64,000 nucleotides of DNA from Brachymonas denitrificans (GCF_907163135.1 NZ_CAJQUA010000001.1:511001-575000), one strand, 5' to 3'; shown: positions 21,801-31,227, counted from the first letter of the stretch. The notes: a model not told the origin generated them from the letters alone. Translations and numbers: made by a program.

Positions 21801-22154
21801 AAGATCGCCGGCCAGCTGGTCGAGATGGGCTTCACGCTGGTCGCCACGCGCGGCACGGCCAAGGCCATCAACGATGCCGGCATCGCCTGCGACACGGTGA
21901 ACAAGGTTACCGAAGGCCGCCCGCACGTGGTGGACATGCTGAAGAACGACGAAATCGTCATGGTCATCAACACCGTGGAAGAGCGCCGCAACGCCATCGC
22001 CGACAGCCGTGCCATCCGTACCAGTTCGCTGGCTGCGCGCGTCACCACCTACACCACCATTGCCGGCGCCGAAGCCGTGGTGGAAGGCATGCGCTATGCC
22101 GACAAGCTCGGCGTGATCTCCGTGCAGGAAATGCACGGCATGCTCACGGCTTGA
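18894..22154 (+). CDS. carB: CarB, carbamoyl-phosphate synthase large subunit
   Basis: Catalytic subunit that makes carbamoyl phosphate from bicarbonate, two ATP and ammonia channelled from CarA. The 1086-residue protein has two homologous ATP-grasp halves: the first begins with [20 protein letters not shown] and the second with [20 protein letters not shown] near residue 565. An oligomerisation segment lies between them. The C-terminal MGS-like allosteric domain (from about residue 950; [12 protein letters not shown]) binds UMP/IMP or ornithine in relatives. It is full length. The stop codon is overlapped by the -35 box of the greA promoter. Confidence 0.97.
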   Translation: MPKRSDIKSILIIGAGPIIIGQACEFDYSGVQACKALREEGYRVILINSNPATIMTDPATADVTYIEPITWKTVEKIIAKERPDAILPTMGGQTALNCALDLWHNGVLNKYKVELIGATPEAIDKAEDRQKFKDAMTRIGLGSARSGVAHSMQEAWDVQKHVGFPTIIRPSFTLGGTGGGIAYNAEEFETICKRGLEASPTNELLIEESLLGWKEYEMEVVRDKADNCIIVCSIENLDPMGVHTGDSITVAPAQTLTDKEYQIMRNASLAVLREIGVDTGGSNVQFAVNPKDGRMIVIEMNPRVSRSSALASKATGFPIAKIAAKLAVGYTLDELRNEITGGATPASFEPSIDYVVTKIPRFAFEKFPAADNHLTTQMKSVGEVMAMGRTFQESFQKALRGLEVGVDGMNEKTQDRETLERELGEPGPERIWFVGDAFAAGWSVEEVHQLTKIDVWFLVQIEEIVKIELAIDKLFEEQGINALSALDADTLRMLKKKGFSDRRLAKLLHTSEKAVRDARHALNVRPVYKRVDTCAAEFATDTAYMYSTYEEECEAEPTSKKKIMVLGGGPNRIGQGIEFDYCCVHAALAMREDGYETIMVNCNPETVSTDYDTSDRLYFEPLTLEDVLEIVDKEKPTGVIVQYGGQTPLKLALGLEAAGVPIIGTSPDMIDAAEDRERFQKLLHELNLLQPPNATARTEAEALEKATELGYPLVVRPSYVLGGRAMEIVHEQRDLERYMREAVKVSNDSPVLLDRFLSDAIECDVDCVRDAAGRTFIGGVMEHIEQAGVHSGDSACSLPPYYLSQATVDEIKRQTRAMAEALNVVGLMNVQFAIQEKEQEDGSKKDIIYVLEVNPRASRTVPFVSKATGVQLAKVAARCMAGQTLDQQGIGEEVTPPYFSVKEAVFPFVKFPGVDTILGPEMKSTGEVMGVGKTFGEAFLKAQMGAGEKLPTAGKVFLTVKNSDKPTAIKIAGQLVEMGFTLVATRGTAKAINDAGIACDTVNKVTEGRPHVVDMLKNDEIVMVINTVEERRNAIADSRAIRTSSLAARVTTYTTIAGAEAVVEGMRYADKLGVISVQEMHGMLTA

Positions 22155-22178
22155 CGCTACAACCAAATCGGGCATAAT
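22151..22178 (+). promoter_or_regulatory. Sigma70-type promoter for greA
   Basis: TTGACG (22151-22156), 16-bp spacer, CATAAT (22173-22178). The -35 box overlaps the carB stop codon. The predicted start site lies near 22185, just before a hairpin, so the greA leader begins with that structure. Confidence 0.65.
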
Positions 22179-22192
22179 TTGCCCGTTGACTG

Positions 22193-22225
22193 CCGCCGGG
22201 ACGCAAGACCCGGCGGTTTCGCTTT
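22193..22225 (+). terminator. Hairpin in the greA leader: carB terminator and/or attenuator
   Basis: Perfect 8-bp stem CCGCCGGG / CCCGGCGG (22193-22200, 22209-22216) with an 8-nt loop, followed by TTTCGCTTTT. The T-tract is interrupted, so termination should be partial. Because a good promoter lies just upstream, it can act both as the carAB end and as an attenuator for greA. Confidence 0.6.
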
Positions 22226-22252
22226 TCTGGACGAGACATTTCCCTCAATAAC

Positions 22253-22732
22253 ATGACAACGACCATCCCGATTACCGTCAAGGGCGCCGAGAAACTGAAG
22301 GCCGAACTGCACAAACTCAAGACCAAGGACCGGCCCGACGTCATCGCAGCCATCGCCGAAGCGCGTTCGCATGGCGACCTGAGCGAGAACGCCGAATACG
22401 AGGCCGCCAAGGACCGCCAGGGCTTCATCGAGGGCCGCATCAAGGAAATCGAAGGCAAGCTGACGGCTGCCAAGGTGATCGACCCCGCCACGCTGGATGC
22501 CGGCGGCAAGGTGGTGTTCGGCGCCACGGTCGACCTGGAAGACGAAGACTCCGGCAACGCCGTCACCTACCAGATCGTGGGCGAGGACGAGGCCGACCTG
22601 AAACTGGGCCTGATCAACGTCGGCAGCCCCATCGCCCGAGCCCTGATCGGCAAGGAAGAGGGCGACACGGCCGAAGTGCAGGCCCCGGGCGGCGTGCGCC
22701 GTTACGAAATCACCGGCGTGCGCTACCTCTGA
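22253..22732 (+). CDS. greA: GreA, transcription elongation factor
   Basis: Rescues backtracked RNA polymerase by stimulating transcript cleavage through the secondary channel. The 159-residue protein has the N-terminal coiled coil carrying the conserved acidic tip and SHGDLSENAEYEAAKDRQ motif, and a C-terminal FKBP-like domain (GATVDLEDEDSG, SPIARALIGKEEGD). The start ATG 22253 (MTTTIPITVKGAEKL) has only a weak ribosome-binding site. It lies downstream of carAB, a common betaproteobacterial arrangement. Confidence 0.96.
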   Translation: MTTTIPITVKGAEKLKAELHKLKTKDRPDVIAAIAEARSHGDLSENAEYEAAKDRQGFIEGRIKEIEGKLTAAKVIDPATLDAGGKVVFGATVDLEDEDSGNAVTYQIVGEDEADLKLGLINVGSPIARALIGKEEGDTAEVQAPGGVRRYEITGVRYL

Positions 22733-22745
22733 TACGGAGCACGCC

Positions 22746-23213
22746 ATGAGCCCGCGCCAGCACGTCATCAGCTCCCTCCTGGCAGCTCTGTGGCTGGGCA
22801 GCCTGTCGGCGATCGGCTTCATGGCCGTGCCGCTGCTGTTCGCCCACCTGCCCACCCCGTCCATGGCCGGCACCATGGCGGCGCGCCTGTTTGCGGCGCA
22901 GGGCTGGGTGTCCATCCTGAGTGTCCTGCTGCTGGTGATGCTGTTTCGTAGCCGGCTGCGCGATTTTTCCGAAAAGCGCTATGAAGCGGGGCAGGGCGTC
23001 ACGCTGGACAACATCCAGCGCCCCGACATGCTGTATTTCGGTCTGCTGATCGCGGGCCTGCTGCTGGCGCTGTTGCTGCAGCTGGTGGCGGCCCCGCGCA
23101 TCGAGATGCGCCAGAACCTGGCGCTCTGGCACAGCGTGGGCACAGTATTCTATGTAGGCCAGTGGCTGTGTGCGCTGGTCTGCGTGATCCGCCTGGCGCA
23201 ACGCAAGGTGTGA
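22746..23213 (+). CDS. DUF4149-family membrane protein
   Basis: A 155-residue inner-membrane protein with four hydrophobic segments (about residues 8-30, 55-67, 97-115 and 130-150). The pattern, with WLGSLSAIGFMAVPLLF at the start, matches the DUF4149 family often found next to greA in Burkholderiales. Its biochemical role is unknown. A good ribosome-binding site (ACGGAG) precedes ATG 22746, 13 nt after greA, so it is probably in the same transcript. Its stop lies only 4 bp from the stop of the convergent protease gene. Confidence 0.75.
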   Translation: MSPRQHVISSLLAALWLGSLSAIGFMAVPLLFAHLPTPSMAGTMAARLFAAQGWVSILSVLLLVMLFRSRLRDFSEKRYEAGQGVTLDNIQRPDMLYFGLLIAGLLLALLLQLVAAPRIEMRQNLALWHSVGTVFYVGQWLCALVCVIRLAQRKV

Positions 23214-23217
23214 TTCC

Positions 23218-24360
<1,143 letters not shown>

Positions 24361-24438
24361 GGCTTGGATTGTCGCCGAAATCGTGGCGCATCTCCGCATG
24401 GCCGGCGAGTTTCCCATTACAGAACCCCATTTGTCACC

Positions 24439-25194
24439 ATGTTGCGCAACGACTTGCTTCAGTCCCTCGACTCCACGCTGCAACCGCAGCTTTTCCGCGA
24501 CTATGGTCCGAATGGCCTGCAGGTCGAGGGCAAGCCCGACATTGGCCGCCTGGTGACCGGCGTCACGGCCAGCCGCGCCCTGATCGAAGCGGCCGTCGAG
24601 GCCGACGCGGATGCGATCCTGGTCCATCACGGCCTCTTCTGGCGCGGCCAGGATGGCCGGGTCACCGGCTGGATGAAGCAGCGCCTGGCCCTGCTGCTGG
24701 CGCACGACATCAACCTGCTTGCCTACCACTTGCCGCTGGATGCCCATCCCGAGCTTGGCAACAACGCGCAGCTGGCCAGGCGCCTCGGATTCGAGGCGGA
24801 CGGCCGCACGGGCGATCAGGACATGGTATTTCTGGGCAAGCCGGCGGGGCCGGAGTTTGCATCTGCTTCTGCACTGGCTTCCCATGTCGAACACGTGCTG
24901 CAACGGCCCGTTACGCTGGTCGACGGGGGGACGGTACGCCCGATCCGCCGCCTGGCCTGGTGCAGCGGCGGGGCACAGGGCTATTTCGAGGCGGCCATTG
25001 CCGCCGGGGCGGACGCCTTCCTGACGGGCGAGCTGTCCGAGCCCCAGGCCCACTATGCCCGCGAGTGCGGCGTGGCGTTTCTGGCCTGCGGCCACCATGC
25101 CACCGAGCGCTATGGCGTGTCTGCGCTGGGCGAGGAACTGGCCCGCCGCCATGGTCTGGTCCACACCTTCATCGACATCGACAATCCGGCATGA
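24439..25194 (+). CDS. NIF3-like dinuclear metal centre protein (YbgI family)
   Basis: A 251-residue protein of the NIF3/YbgI family, hexameric dinuclear metal-binding proteins annotated as GTP cyclohydrolase I type 2 homologues; the physiological reaction is not established. Family motifs are NGLQVEGKP near the N-terminus, ILVHHGLFW (metal-binding histidines), AYHLPLDAHPELGNN and FLACGHHATERYGV near the C-terminus. I start at ATG 24439 (MLRNDLLQSL). Earlier methionines belong to the leader shared with the divergent protease. The stop overlaps pdxA by ATGA. Confidence 0.9.
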   Translation: MLRNDLLQSLDSTLQPQLFRDYGPNGLQVEGKPDIGRLVTGVTASRALIEAAVEADADAILVHHGLFWRGQDGRVTGWMKQRLALLLAHDINLLAYHLPLDAHPELGNNAQLARRLGFEADGRTGDQDMVFLGKPAGPEFASASALASHVEHVLQRPVTLVDGGTVRPIRRLAWCSGGAQGYFEAAIAAGADAFLTGELSEPQAHYARECGVAFLACGHHATERYGVSALGEELARRHGLVHTFIDIDNPA

Positions 25195-26264
25195 CCCAGA
25201 CAGCCTTTTCCCGGCCCATCGCGCTGAGCATGGGCGACCCGGCCGGCATCGGCCCCGAAATCATCATCGATGCCTTCGTGCGCGAGCCCGGGTTGATGCA
25301 GCCCTGCATTGTCGTGGGCGACCTGCAGGTGATGCAGCGTGCGGCGCAGCTCTACCAGACCGTGCACCCCGGGTCGGCTGTTCCGCTGCCTGTTGCAGTG
25401 CCCGGTTGGGAGGCGGCTGTGCCGGAGGGCCGTGCCGGCGTCCGGATCCTGCAGGGGTGTACTAGCCCCGCGACGCTGCCGCGTTTCGGCGAAGTGCAGC
25501 AGGAGGCCGGGCGCATGGCGGCGGACTGCATCGTGCTCGGCGCGCGCGCAGCGCTGCAGGGTCAGGCCGCAGCGCTGGTCACTGCGCCCATCCACAAGGA
25601 GGCGCTATCCCTGGCAGGCATTGCCCATCCGGGGCATACCGAGATGCTGCAGGCGCTGGCGGCAGACCATGCGGGAGTCGGCGTGGGCGCCATGCCGGTG
25701 CGCATGATGCTCGCCAACCCGGAATTGCGCACGGTGCTCAACAGCATCCACCTCAGTCTGCGCAGCGCCATCGCTGCCGTGCAGGTCGACCAGATTCTGC
25801 AGACCATCCGCATTACCGACGCCTTCCTGCGTTGCACCGCGCTCGGCAGGCTCAGGGCGCCCCGCATCGCACTGGCGGGCCTCAACCCGCACGCAGGGGA
25901 GGGTGGCCTGTTCGGCGACGAGGAGCTCACTGCCATCATTCCGGCGCGCGACGCTGCACGGGCCGAGGGCATCAGCGTGAGCGGCCCGTATCCGCCGGAC
26001 ACGGTGTTCATGCAGGCGCGCCACCATGCCCATGATCCGTTGCCGTTTTGCGACGCTGTCATCGCCATGTATCACGACCAGGGCTTGATCCCTGTCAAGT
26101 ATCTTGGCGTCGAGCATGGCGTCAACGTGACGCTCGGCTTGCCGCTGATTCGCACAAGCCCGGATCACGGCACTGCCTTCGACCTGGCCGGCAAGGCCTG
26201 CGCCGACAGTACCAGCCTGCGCGAAGCGGTGCGCATGGCGGTGGATCTGACGCAAGCGGCCTGA
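25191..26264 (+). CDS. pdxA: PdxA, 4-hydroxythreonine-4-phosphate dehydrogenase
   Basis: NAD-dependent, metal-requiring enzyme of the DXP-dependent vitamin B6 pathway. The protein has 357 residues. Motifs include SMGDPAGIGPEI at the N-terminus, APIHKEAL, LNPHAGEGGLFG and AMYHDQGLIPVK, which supply the metal-binding histidines, and TLGLPLIRTSPDHGTA, the conserved C-terminal region. It is slightly longer than typical PdxA owing to an extended loop around residues 60-95. It starts in an ATGA overlap with the NIF3 gene. Confidence 0.95.
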   Translation: MTQTAFSRPIALSMGDPAGIGPEIIIDAFVREPGLMQPCIVVGDLQVMQRAAQLYQTVHPGSAVPLPVAVPGWEAAVPEGRAGVRILQGCTSPATLPRFGEVQQEAGRMAADCIVLGARAALQGQAAALVTAPIHKEALSLAGIAHPGHTEMLQALAADHAGVGVGAMPVRMMLANPELRTVLNSIHLSLRSAIAAVQVDQILQTIRITDAFLRCTALGRLRAPRIALAGLNPHAGEGGLFGDEELTAIIPARDAARAEGISVSGPYPPDTVFMQARHHAHDPLPFCDAVIAMYHDQGLIPVKYLGVEHGVNVTLGLPLIRTSPDHGTAFDLAGKACADSTSLREAVRMAVDLTQAA

Positions 26265-26310
26265 GGCACAGGCGGTTGCCACGGCAAGGGCTGTCTGCTG
26301 CGGACAAGAC

Positions 26311-26347
26311 AAAACCCCTTGTCCGCCAGCGGCAGCACAAGGGGTTC
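26311..26347 (-). terminator. Terminator after mscL
   Basis: Inverted repeat AACCCCTTGT / ACAAGGGGTT with a T-run (TTTT) on the minus-strand side, immediately beyond the mscL stop. On the plus strand no T-tract follows, so it mainly serves mscL and only poorly pdxA. Confidence 0.8.
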
Positions 26348-26385
26348 GGGGGCGGCATATCCATGCCGCCAGGGTCATGGGCCGC

Positions 26386-26805
26386 TTACTTCTTCAGGCT
26401 GTCGCGGATTTCACGCAGCAGCACGACTTCTTCTGCGGGAGCCTCCTTGGAAGCAGGCGTCTCGCGCTTGAGGCGGTTGATCTGCTTGACCATCAGGAAG
26501 ATCACGAAGGCCAGGATCAGGAAGTTGATCAGGATGGTGATGAAGTTGCCGTAGGCAAACACCGGCACGCCCGCTTTCTGCAGGGCTTCCAGGTTATTGG
26601 GGACGCCTGCCGGAATCGTGCCCAGAACCGCGTACATGTTGGAGAAGTCGATCTTGCCCACGACCGAGGAGATGACCGGCATGATCACGTCCTTGACCAG
26701 CGAATCGACGATTTTGCCGAATGCGGCGCCGATGATGACACCAACGGCCAGATCAATCGCATTGCCCTTGACCGCAAACTCCTTGAATTCCTGCAGCATT
26801 CCCAT
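26386..26805 (-). CDS. mscL: MscL, large-conductance mechanosensitive channel
   Basis: Homopentameric inner-membrane channel that opens under membrane tension to release solutes in osmotic downshock. With the start at 26805 ([10 protein letters not shown]) it has 139 residues, the usual length. TM1 contains the conserved [22 protein letters not shown]2 lies around [18 protein letters not shown], and a charged C-terminal helix ends the protein. GGAG lies eight bases upstream of the start. A farther in-frame start at 26871 would add 22 residues ahead of the conserved N-terminus and is not supported. Confidence 0.97.
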   Translation of the reverse strand: MGMLQEFKEFAVKGNAIDLAVGVIIGAAFGKIVDSLVKDVIMPVISSVVGKIDFSNMYAVLGTIPAGVPNNLEALQKAGVPVFAYGNFITILINFLILAFVIFLMVKQINRLKRETPASKEAPAEEVVLLREIRDSLKK

Positions 26806-26882
26806 TTGATTGACTCCAGTCAGTGCTTGTTTGAATGGCACGAGTATTCCATAAAAATATGGTGCAGACACGTCAGGCTACA

Positions 26883-26912
26883 TTGAATAACAGTCTGTCA
26901 CTCGGATACAAT
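26883..26912 (+). promoter_or_regulatory. Promoter candidate for petABC
   Basis: TTGAAT (26883-26888), 18-bp spacer, TACAAT (26907-26912), about 55 bp upstream of petA and in the divergent region shared with mscL. Confidence 0.55.
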
Positions 26913-26967
26913 GAATAGGTTAAACCCTGTTGTGAACAAGCGTAACAACGCGTTGTGAGGAATCCCT

Positions 26968-27564
26968 ATGAGTGATACACCAGTGGACGCCAGTAAACGT
27001 ACCTGGCTGATTGCATCGAGCTGCGTCGGTGCAGCGGGCGTGGCGGGCGTTGCCGTACCCCTCGTGAGCAGCTTCCAGCCGTCTGAACTGGCCAAGGCAG
27101 CAGGCGCTGCGGTTGAAGTCGACATCTCGGCCCTGAAACCCGGCGAAAAGATCACCGTCGAATGGCGCGGCAAGCCGGTGTGGATCATGAAGCGCACGCC
27201 CGAGCAGCTGGCTACCCTGAAGAAGGTCGACGCCGAAGTGGCCGATCCCAAGTCCGAGCGCAACAACATTCCCACGCCCGAATATGCCAAGAACCAGTGG
27301 CGTTCGCGCAAGGAAGACATCTTCGTTGCCATCGGCATCTGCACGCACCTGGGTTGCTCTCCTTCCGACAAGCTCACGCCCGGCCCTCAGCCTTCCCTGC
27401 CCGACAACTGGCAGGGCGGCTTCCTGTGCCCCTGCCACGGCTCCACGTTCGACCTGGCCGGCCGCGTGTTCAAGAACAAGCCGGCTCCGGACAACCTGGA
27501 GATCCCTCCGTACATGTACCTGTCCGACACGCGCCTGCTGATCGGCGAAGACAAGAAGGCTTGA
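26968..27564 (+). CDS. petA: PetA, ubiquinol-cytochrome c reductase Rieske iron-sulfur subunit
   Basis: Carries the 2Fe-2S cluster that takes electrons from ubiquinol at the Qo site of complex III. The 198-residue protein has one N-terminal membrane anchor (about residues 12-34) and the Rieske boxes CTHLGC (Cys125, His127, Cys130) and CPCHG (Cys154, Cys156, His157). The Tat-like signal reads SKRTWLIAS, with Lys-Arg in place of twin arginine. Its start is 26968, with petB 11 nt downstream. Confidence 0.97.
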   Translation: MSDTPVDASKRTWLIASSCVGAAGVAGVAVPLVSSFQPSELAKAAGAAVEVDISALKPGEKITVEWRGKPVWIMKRTPEQLATLKKVDAEVADPKSERNNIPTPEYAKNQWRSRKEDIFVAIGICTHLGCSPSDKLTPGPQPSLPDNWQGGFLCPCHGSTFDLAGRVFKNKPAPDNLEIPPYMYLSDTRLLIGEDKKA

Positions 27565-27575
27565 GGTGACACAAC

Positions 27576-28991
27576 ATGGCTGAATTCAAGGAAATCTCCC
27601 CCAACGCGCCGACCGGCGCCAAGGTCATGAACTGGTTCGAGAACCGGCTGCCTTCGGCGTTCTATATCTACAAGCGCGACATGGCCGAGTACTTCGCGCC
27701 AAAGAACTTCAACTGGTGGTACATCTTCGGCTCGCTGGCCATGCTGGTGCTGGTGATCCAGATCGTCACCGGCATCTTCCTGGTGATGCACTACAAGCCG
27801 GATGCGCGTTTCGCCTTCGCTTCCGTCGAATACATCATGCGTGATGTCCCGGCAGGGTGGTGGATCCGCTACACGCACTCCACCGGCGCTTCCGCCTTCT
27901 TCGTGGTGGTCTATCTGCACATGTTCCGTGGCCTGCTGTACGGTTCCTACCGCAAGCCGCGCGAACTGGTGTGGCTGTTCGGCTGCGGCATCTTCCTGGC
28001 GCTGATGGCCGAAGCCTTCATGGGTTACCTGCTGCCCTGGGGCCAGATGTCCTACTGGGGCGCTCAGGTGATCGTGAACCTGTTCTCCGCCATCCCCTTC
28101 ATCGGTCCTGACCTGGCCCTGCTGATCCGTGGCGACTACGTGGTGAGCGACGCTACCCTGAACCGCTTCTTCAGCTTCCACGTCATCGCTGTTCCGCTGG
28201 TGCTGATCGGCCTGGTGGTTGCCCACCTGATGGCGCTGCACGACGTCGGCTCCAACAACCCCGACGGCATCGAGATCAAGCAAGGCCCGAAAGGCAACCG
28301 CTGGTCTGCCACGGCTCCGGCTGACGGCGTTCCGTTCCACCCCTACTACACGGTGCACGACATCTTCGGCGTGGCCCTGTTCCTGATCGTGTTCTCCGCC
28401 GTGGTGTTCTTCGCTCCCGAAATGGGCGGCTACTTCCTGGAGTTCAACAACTTCATCCCGGCTGACCCGCTGACGACGCCGCTGCACATCGCTCCGGTCT
28501 GGTACTTCACGCCGTTCTACTCCATGCTGCGTGCCATCACGACGGAAATGGTGTACGTGCTGATGGCCATCGCCCTGCTGGGTGCGCTGTTCGCCGTGGT
28601 CAAGCTGCGCCTGTCTGCCATTGCCAAGATGGTGGTGCTGGGTGCTGCAGTGGTGGCCTGCCTGCTGCTGTACTTCATCGATGCCAAGTTCTGGGGTGTG
28701 GTGGCCATGGGTGGTGCTGTCGTCATCCTGTTCTTCCTGCCCTGGCTGGACCACAGCCCGGTCAAGTCGCTGCGCTACCGCCCGACCTGGCACATGTGGC
28801 TGTATGTGGTGTTCGTGATCAACTTCCTGATTCTGGCCTACCTGGGCACCCTGGCTCCGTTCCCCGTGGGCGAGCGTGTCTCCCAGATCGGTACGCTGTT
28901 CTACTTCGGCTTCTTCCTGCTGATGCCGTGGTGGAGCCAGCTGGGTGAGCCCAAGCCGGTCCCGGAACGCGTCACCTTCAAGCCCCACTGA
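27576..28991 (+). CDS. petB: PetB, cytochrome b subunit of complex III
   Basis: Di-heme membrane core of the bc1 complex that binds quinone at the Qo and Qi sites. The 471-residue protein has the heme-ligand helices (HSTGASAFFVVVYLHMF; FFSFHVIAVPLVLIGLVVAHL) and GQMSYWGAQV. At residues 307-310 the Qo-site PEWY motif reads PVWY, lacking the glutamate of mitochondrial-type enzymes. After the eight usual helices there are additional C-terminal membrane segments (about residues 340-450). The frame is intact and the operon order is petA-petB-petC. Confidence 0.96.
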   Translation: MAEFKEISPNAPTGAKVMNWFENRLPSAFYIYKRDMAEYFAPKNFNWWYIFGSLAMLVLVIQIVTGIFLVMHYKPDARFAFASVEYIMRDVPAGWWIRYTHSTGASAFFVVVYLHMFRGLLYGSYRKPRELVWLFGCGIFLALMAEAFMGYLLPWGQMSYWGAQVIVNLFSAIPFIGPDLALLIRGDYVVSDATLNRFFSFHVIAVPLVLIGLVVAHLMALHDVGSNNPDGIEIKQGPKGNRWSATAPADGVPFHPYYTVHDIFGVALFLIVFSAVVFFAPEMGGYFLEFNNFIPADPLTTPLHIAPVWYFTPFYSMLRAITTEMVYVLMAIALLGALFAVVKLRLSAIAKMVVLGAAVVACLLLYFIDAKFWGVVAMGGAVVILFFLPWLDHSPVKSLRYRPTWHMWLYVVFVINFLILAYLGTLAPFPVGERVSQIGTLFYFGFFLLMPWWSQLGEPKPVPERVTFKPH

Positions 28992-29015
28992 TCAGACGCA
29001 CAGGAGAATCCAACA

Positions 29016-29792
29016 ATGAAAAAATTCAAGCAAATCATTGCAGGTCTGCTGTGCACGGCCGGCCTGCTGGGTGCAACGGCCAGCCTGGCCGCAGGTGGTG
29101 GTGCAGTCAAGTGGGACAAGGCTCCGGTTGACGTCTCCAACCTGCCGTCCCTGCAGAACGGCGTCAAGCTGTTTGCCAACTACTGCCTGAACTGCCACTC
29201 TGCGGCCTTCATGCGCTACAACCGTCTGCAGGACATCGGCCTGACCGAGCAGCAGATCAAGGACAACCTGCTGTTCTCCGACAAGAAGATCGGTGAAACC
29301 ATGGAAGTGGCCATGACGCCCAAGCAGGGCAAGACCTGGTTCGGCACCACCCCGCCCGACCTGACGCTGATCGCACGTTCGCGTGCCGGCGCCGGTGGCA
29401 GCGGTGCAGACTACCTGTACACCTACATGCGTGGCTTCTACCGCGATCCCGCCAGCCAGACCGGCTGGAACAACGTGGTGTTCAACAACGTCGCCATGCC
29501 GCACGTGCTGTGGGAACTGCAGGGCGAGCGCAAGCCCGTCTTCCAGGTGAAGAAGGAAGGCGAGCGCGAAACCCATGTGTTCACGGGCAAGTGGGAACAG
29601 GTCACGCCTGGCACCATGGAGCCGGCCCTGTATGATCAGGCCGTTGGCGATCTGGTGAACTACCTGCAGTGGATGGGCGAGCCGGCCCAGAAATCCCGCA
29701 AGACGATCGGTGCGATCGTGCTGGCTTTCCTGGCAGTGTTCGCCTACGCCGCCTGGCGTCTGAATGCCGCTTACTGGAAAGACGTCAAGTAA
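29016..29792 (+). CDS. petC: PetC, cytochrome c1 subunit of complex III
   Basis: Heme c protein that passes electrons from the Rieske cluster to soluble cytochrome c. The 258-residue precursor has a Sec signal peptide ending near SLAAGG (about residue 26), the heme-binding CLNCH at residues 57-61, a probable Met ligand in NVAMPHVLWEL, and a C-terminal membrane anchor (about residues 230-250). It follows petB by 24 nt with a ribosome-binding site (AGGAGA), and is followed by a terminator. Confidence 0.96.
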   Translation: MKKFKQIIAGLLCTAGLLGATASLAAGGGAVKWDKAPVDVSNLPSLQNGVKLFANYCLNCHSAAFMRYNRLQDIGLTEQQIKDNLLFSDKKIGETMEVAMTPKQGKTWFGTTPPDLTLIARSRAGAGGSGADYLYTYMRGFYRDPASQTGWNNVVFNNVAMPHVLWELQGERKPVFQVKKEGERETHVFTGKWEQVTPGTMEPALYDQAVGDLVNYLQWMGEPAQKSRKTIGAIVLAFLAVFAYAAWRLNAAYWKDVK

Positions 29793-29841
29793 GCCCCTGG
29801 GCATTCGTTAGCATATGTGTCCGCGGTTTCGCGGACCTTCC

Positions 29842-29880
29842 AGAGTGGGCATACTTCAGGTGCCCACTCTTTTACTTTTT
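29842..29880 (+). terminator. Rho-independent terminator after petC
   Basis: Perfect 10-bp stem AGAGTGGGCA / TGCCCACTCT with a 9-nt loop, then TTTACTTTTT. A smaller hairpin (CCGCG...CGCGG) precedes it. Confidence 0.9.
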
Positions 29881-29921
29881 GTGCGCCCGCGTTGCGGCGG
29901 GCTGCTGATGGAGTTTGCAAC

Positions 29922-30533
29922 ATGATGGTTTTGTACTCGGGAACGACCTGCCCCTTCTCTCACCGCTGCCGCTTCGTGCTGTTCGAGAAGGGCATGGACT
30001 TTGAAATCCGCGACGTCGACCTGTACAACAAGCCGGAAGACATCAGCGTGATGAACCCGTACGGCCAGGTGCCGATCCTGGTCGAGCGCGACCTGATCCT
30101 GTACGAATCCAACATCATCAACGAGTACATCGACGAGCGCTTCCCGCATCCGCAGCTGATGCCGGGTGATCCGGTGGATCGCGCGCGCGTGCGCCTGTTC
30201 CTGCTCAACTTCGAGAAGGAGCTGTTCACGCACGTGTCCGTGCTCGAGAACCGCACGATCAAGGGCAACGACAAGGCGCTGGAAAAATCCCGCGCCCAGA
30301 TTCGTGACCGCCTGACGCAGCTGGCGCCCGTGTTCCTCAAGAACAAGTACATGCTGGGCGACAACTTCTCCATGCTGGACGTGGCCATCGCTCCGCTGCT
30401 CTGGCGCCTGGACTACTACGGTATCGAGCTGAGCAAGAACGCCTCTCCGCTGCTGAAGTATGCCGAGCGCATCTTCTCCCGTCCGGCCTACATCGAGGCG
30501 CTGACGCCGTCCGAGAAGGTGATGCGCCGCTAA
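29922..30533 (+). CDS. sspA: SspA, stringent starvation protein A (GST fold)
   Basis: RNA polymerase-associated protein with a glutathione-S-transferase fold that affects stationary-phase and stress transcription. The protein has 203 residues from ATG 29922 (MMVLYSGTTCPFSHRCR). The thioredoxin-like N-terminal domain carries GTTCPFSHRCRFVLFEKGMDF, and the NPYGQVPILVERDLILYESNIINEYIDE region is split here as NPYGQVPIL and YESNIINEYID. A helical C-terminal domain follows. It lies just after petABC and before sspB, the standard betaproteobacterial arrangement. Confidence 0.93.
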   Translation: MMVLYSGTTCPFSHRCRFVLFEKGMDFEIRDVDLYNKPEDISVMNPYGQVPILVERDLILYESNIINEYIDERFPHPQLMPGDPVDRARVRLFLLNFEKELFTHVSVLENRTIKGNDKALEKSRAQIRDRLTQLAPVFLKNKYMLGDNFSMLDVAIAPLLWRLDYYGIELSKNASPLLKYAERIFSRPAYIEALTPSEKVMRR

Positions 30534-30546
30534 GGAGGCAAGCGCC

Positions 30547-31110
30547 ATGTCCGAAGCACTCACGTCCACCCGTCCGTACATGATCCGTGCCTGGCACGAA
30601 TGGTGTTCGGACAATGGCCTCACGCCTTATCTGCTGGTCAAGGTTGACCATACGGTTGCCGTTCCGCGCGAGTTCGTGCAAGACGGCGAGATCGTGCTCA
30701 ACGTCGGCATGGATGCCACTGGCGGCCTAAGCCTGGGCAACGACGAAATCCGCTTCAAGGCCCGGTTCTCGGGCAAGGTGCGCGAGATCATTGTGCCGGT
30801 GGAGCGGGTTCAGGCAATCTATGCGCGGGAGACCGGGCAGGGCATGGGCTTCGAAGTACTGGAGCAGGATGGGGCGGGAGAGCCCATCGAGGCTGCGGAA
30901 GTAGGTGAGGCAGCCACGCCTGCGCCCGATCCGGCGGCAGCACCGCGGGCCGGGTTATCGGTGGTCGGCAAGTCCGAGGCCGAGGGGCCGTCGGACGCTG
31001 AGCCTGGCGGGCTGCCGACGGCTGCCGGGACGGCTGCGGCAGAAAGGTCGGCAACAGAGAAGGCACCCGTGAAGCCCGGCAAGGGCAGCACGCTCCGCGT
31101 CGTGAAGTAA
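30547..31110 (+). CDS. sspB: SspB, ClpXP protease specificity-enhancing factor
   Basis: Adaptor that binds SsrA-tagged proteins and delivers them to ClpXP. Residues 1-110 form the substrate-binding domain (RPYMIRAWHEWCSDNGLTPY, VLNVGMDATGGLSLGNDEI, FKARFSGKVREI). A low-complexity Ala/Pro/Glu tail follows, and the end reads GSTLRVVK, the short basic-hydrophobic peptide that docks on ClpX. The 187 residues are a normal length given the variable linker. GGAGG precedes ATG 30547, 13 nt after sspA. Confidence 0.95.
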   Translation: MSEALTSTRPYMIRAWHEWCSDNGLTPYLLVKVDHTVAVPREFVQDGEIVLNVGMDATGGLSLGNDEIRFKARFSGKVREIIVPVERVQAIYARETGQGMGFEVLEQDGAGEPIEAAEVGEAATPAPDPAAAPRAGLSVVGKSEAEGPSDAEPGGLPTAAGTAAAERSATEKAPVKPGKGSTLRVVK

Positions 31111-31136
31111 GTGCATGTTCCCTCTGTTTTTCTGCA

Positions 31137-31142
31137 TATAAT
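31137..31142 (+). promoter_or_regulatory. -10 element of the tRNA-Thr gene
   Basis: Perfect TATAAT ending nine bases before the first tRNA base; the -35 region is weak. Confidence 0.6.
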
Positions 31143-31151
31143 GCACGCTTC

Positions 31152-31227
31152 GCCGGTTTAGCTCAGTTGGTAGAGCACCCGCCTTGTAAGCGGTAGGTCG
31201 TCAGTTCGAATCCGACAACCGGCACCA
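31152..31227 (+). tRNA. tRNA-Thr (anticodon TGT), CCA encoded
   Basis: Cloverleaf of 76 nt with acceptor stem GCCGGTT / AACCGGC, D-stem GCTC / GAGC, anticodon loop CTTGTAA and T-loop TTCGAAT. Two stem positions do not pair: C27 with U43, and A52 with C62. Its 3' part is the left attachment site of the mobile element that follows; a degraded second copy of the 3' end lies at 46520. Confidence 0.93.

Noticed and set aside
18906-22175. 1089-codon minus-strand open frame opposite carB
   Set aside because: A long antisense frame is expected over a high-GC gene; its translation is low in hydrophobic cores and rich in His/Gly/Asp, with no recognisable domain.
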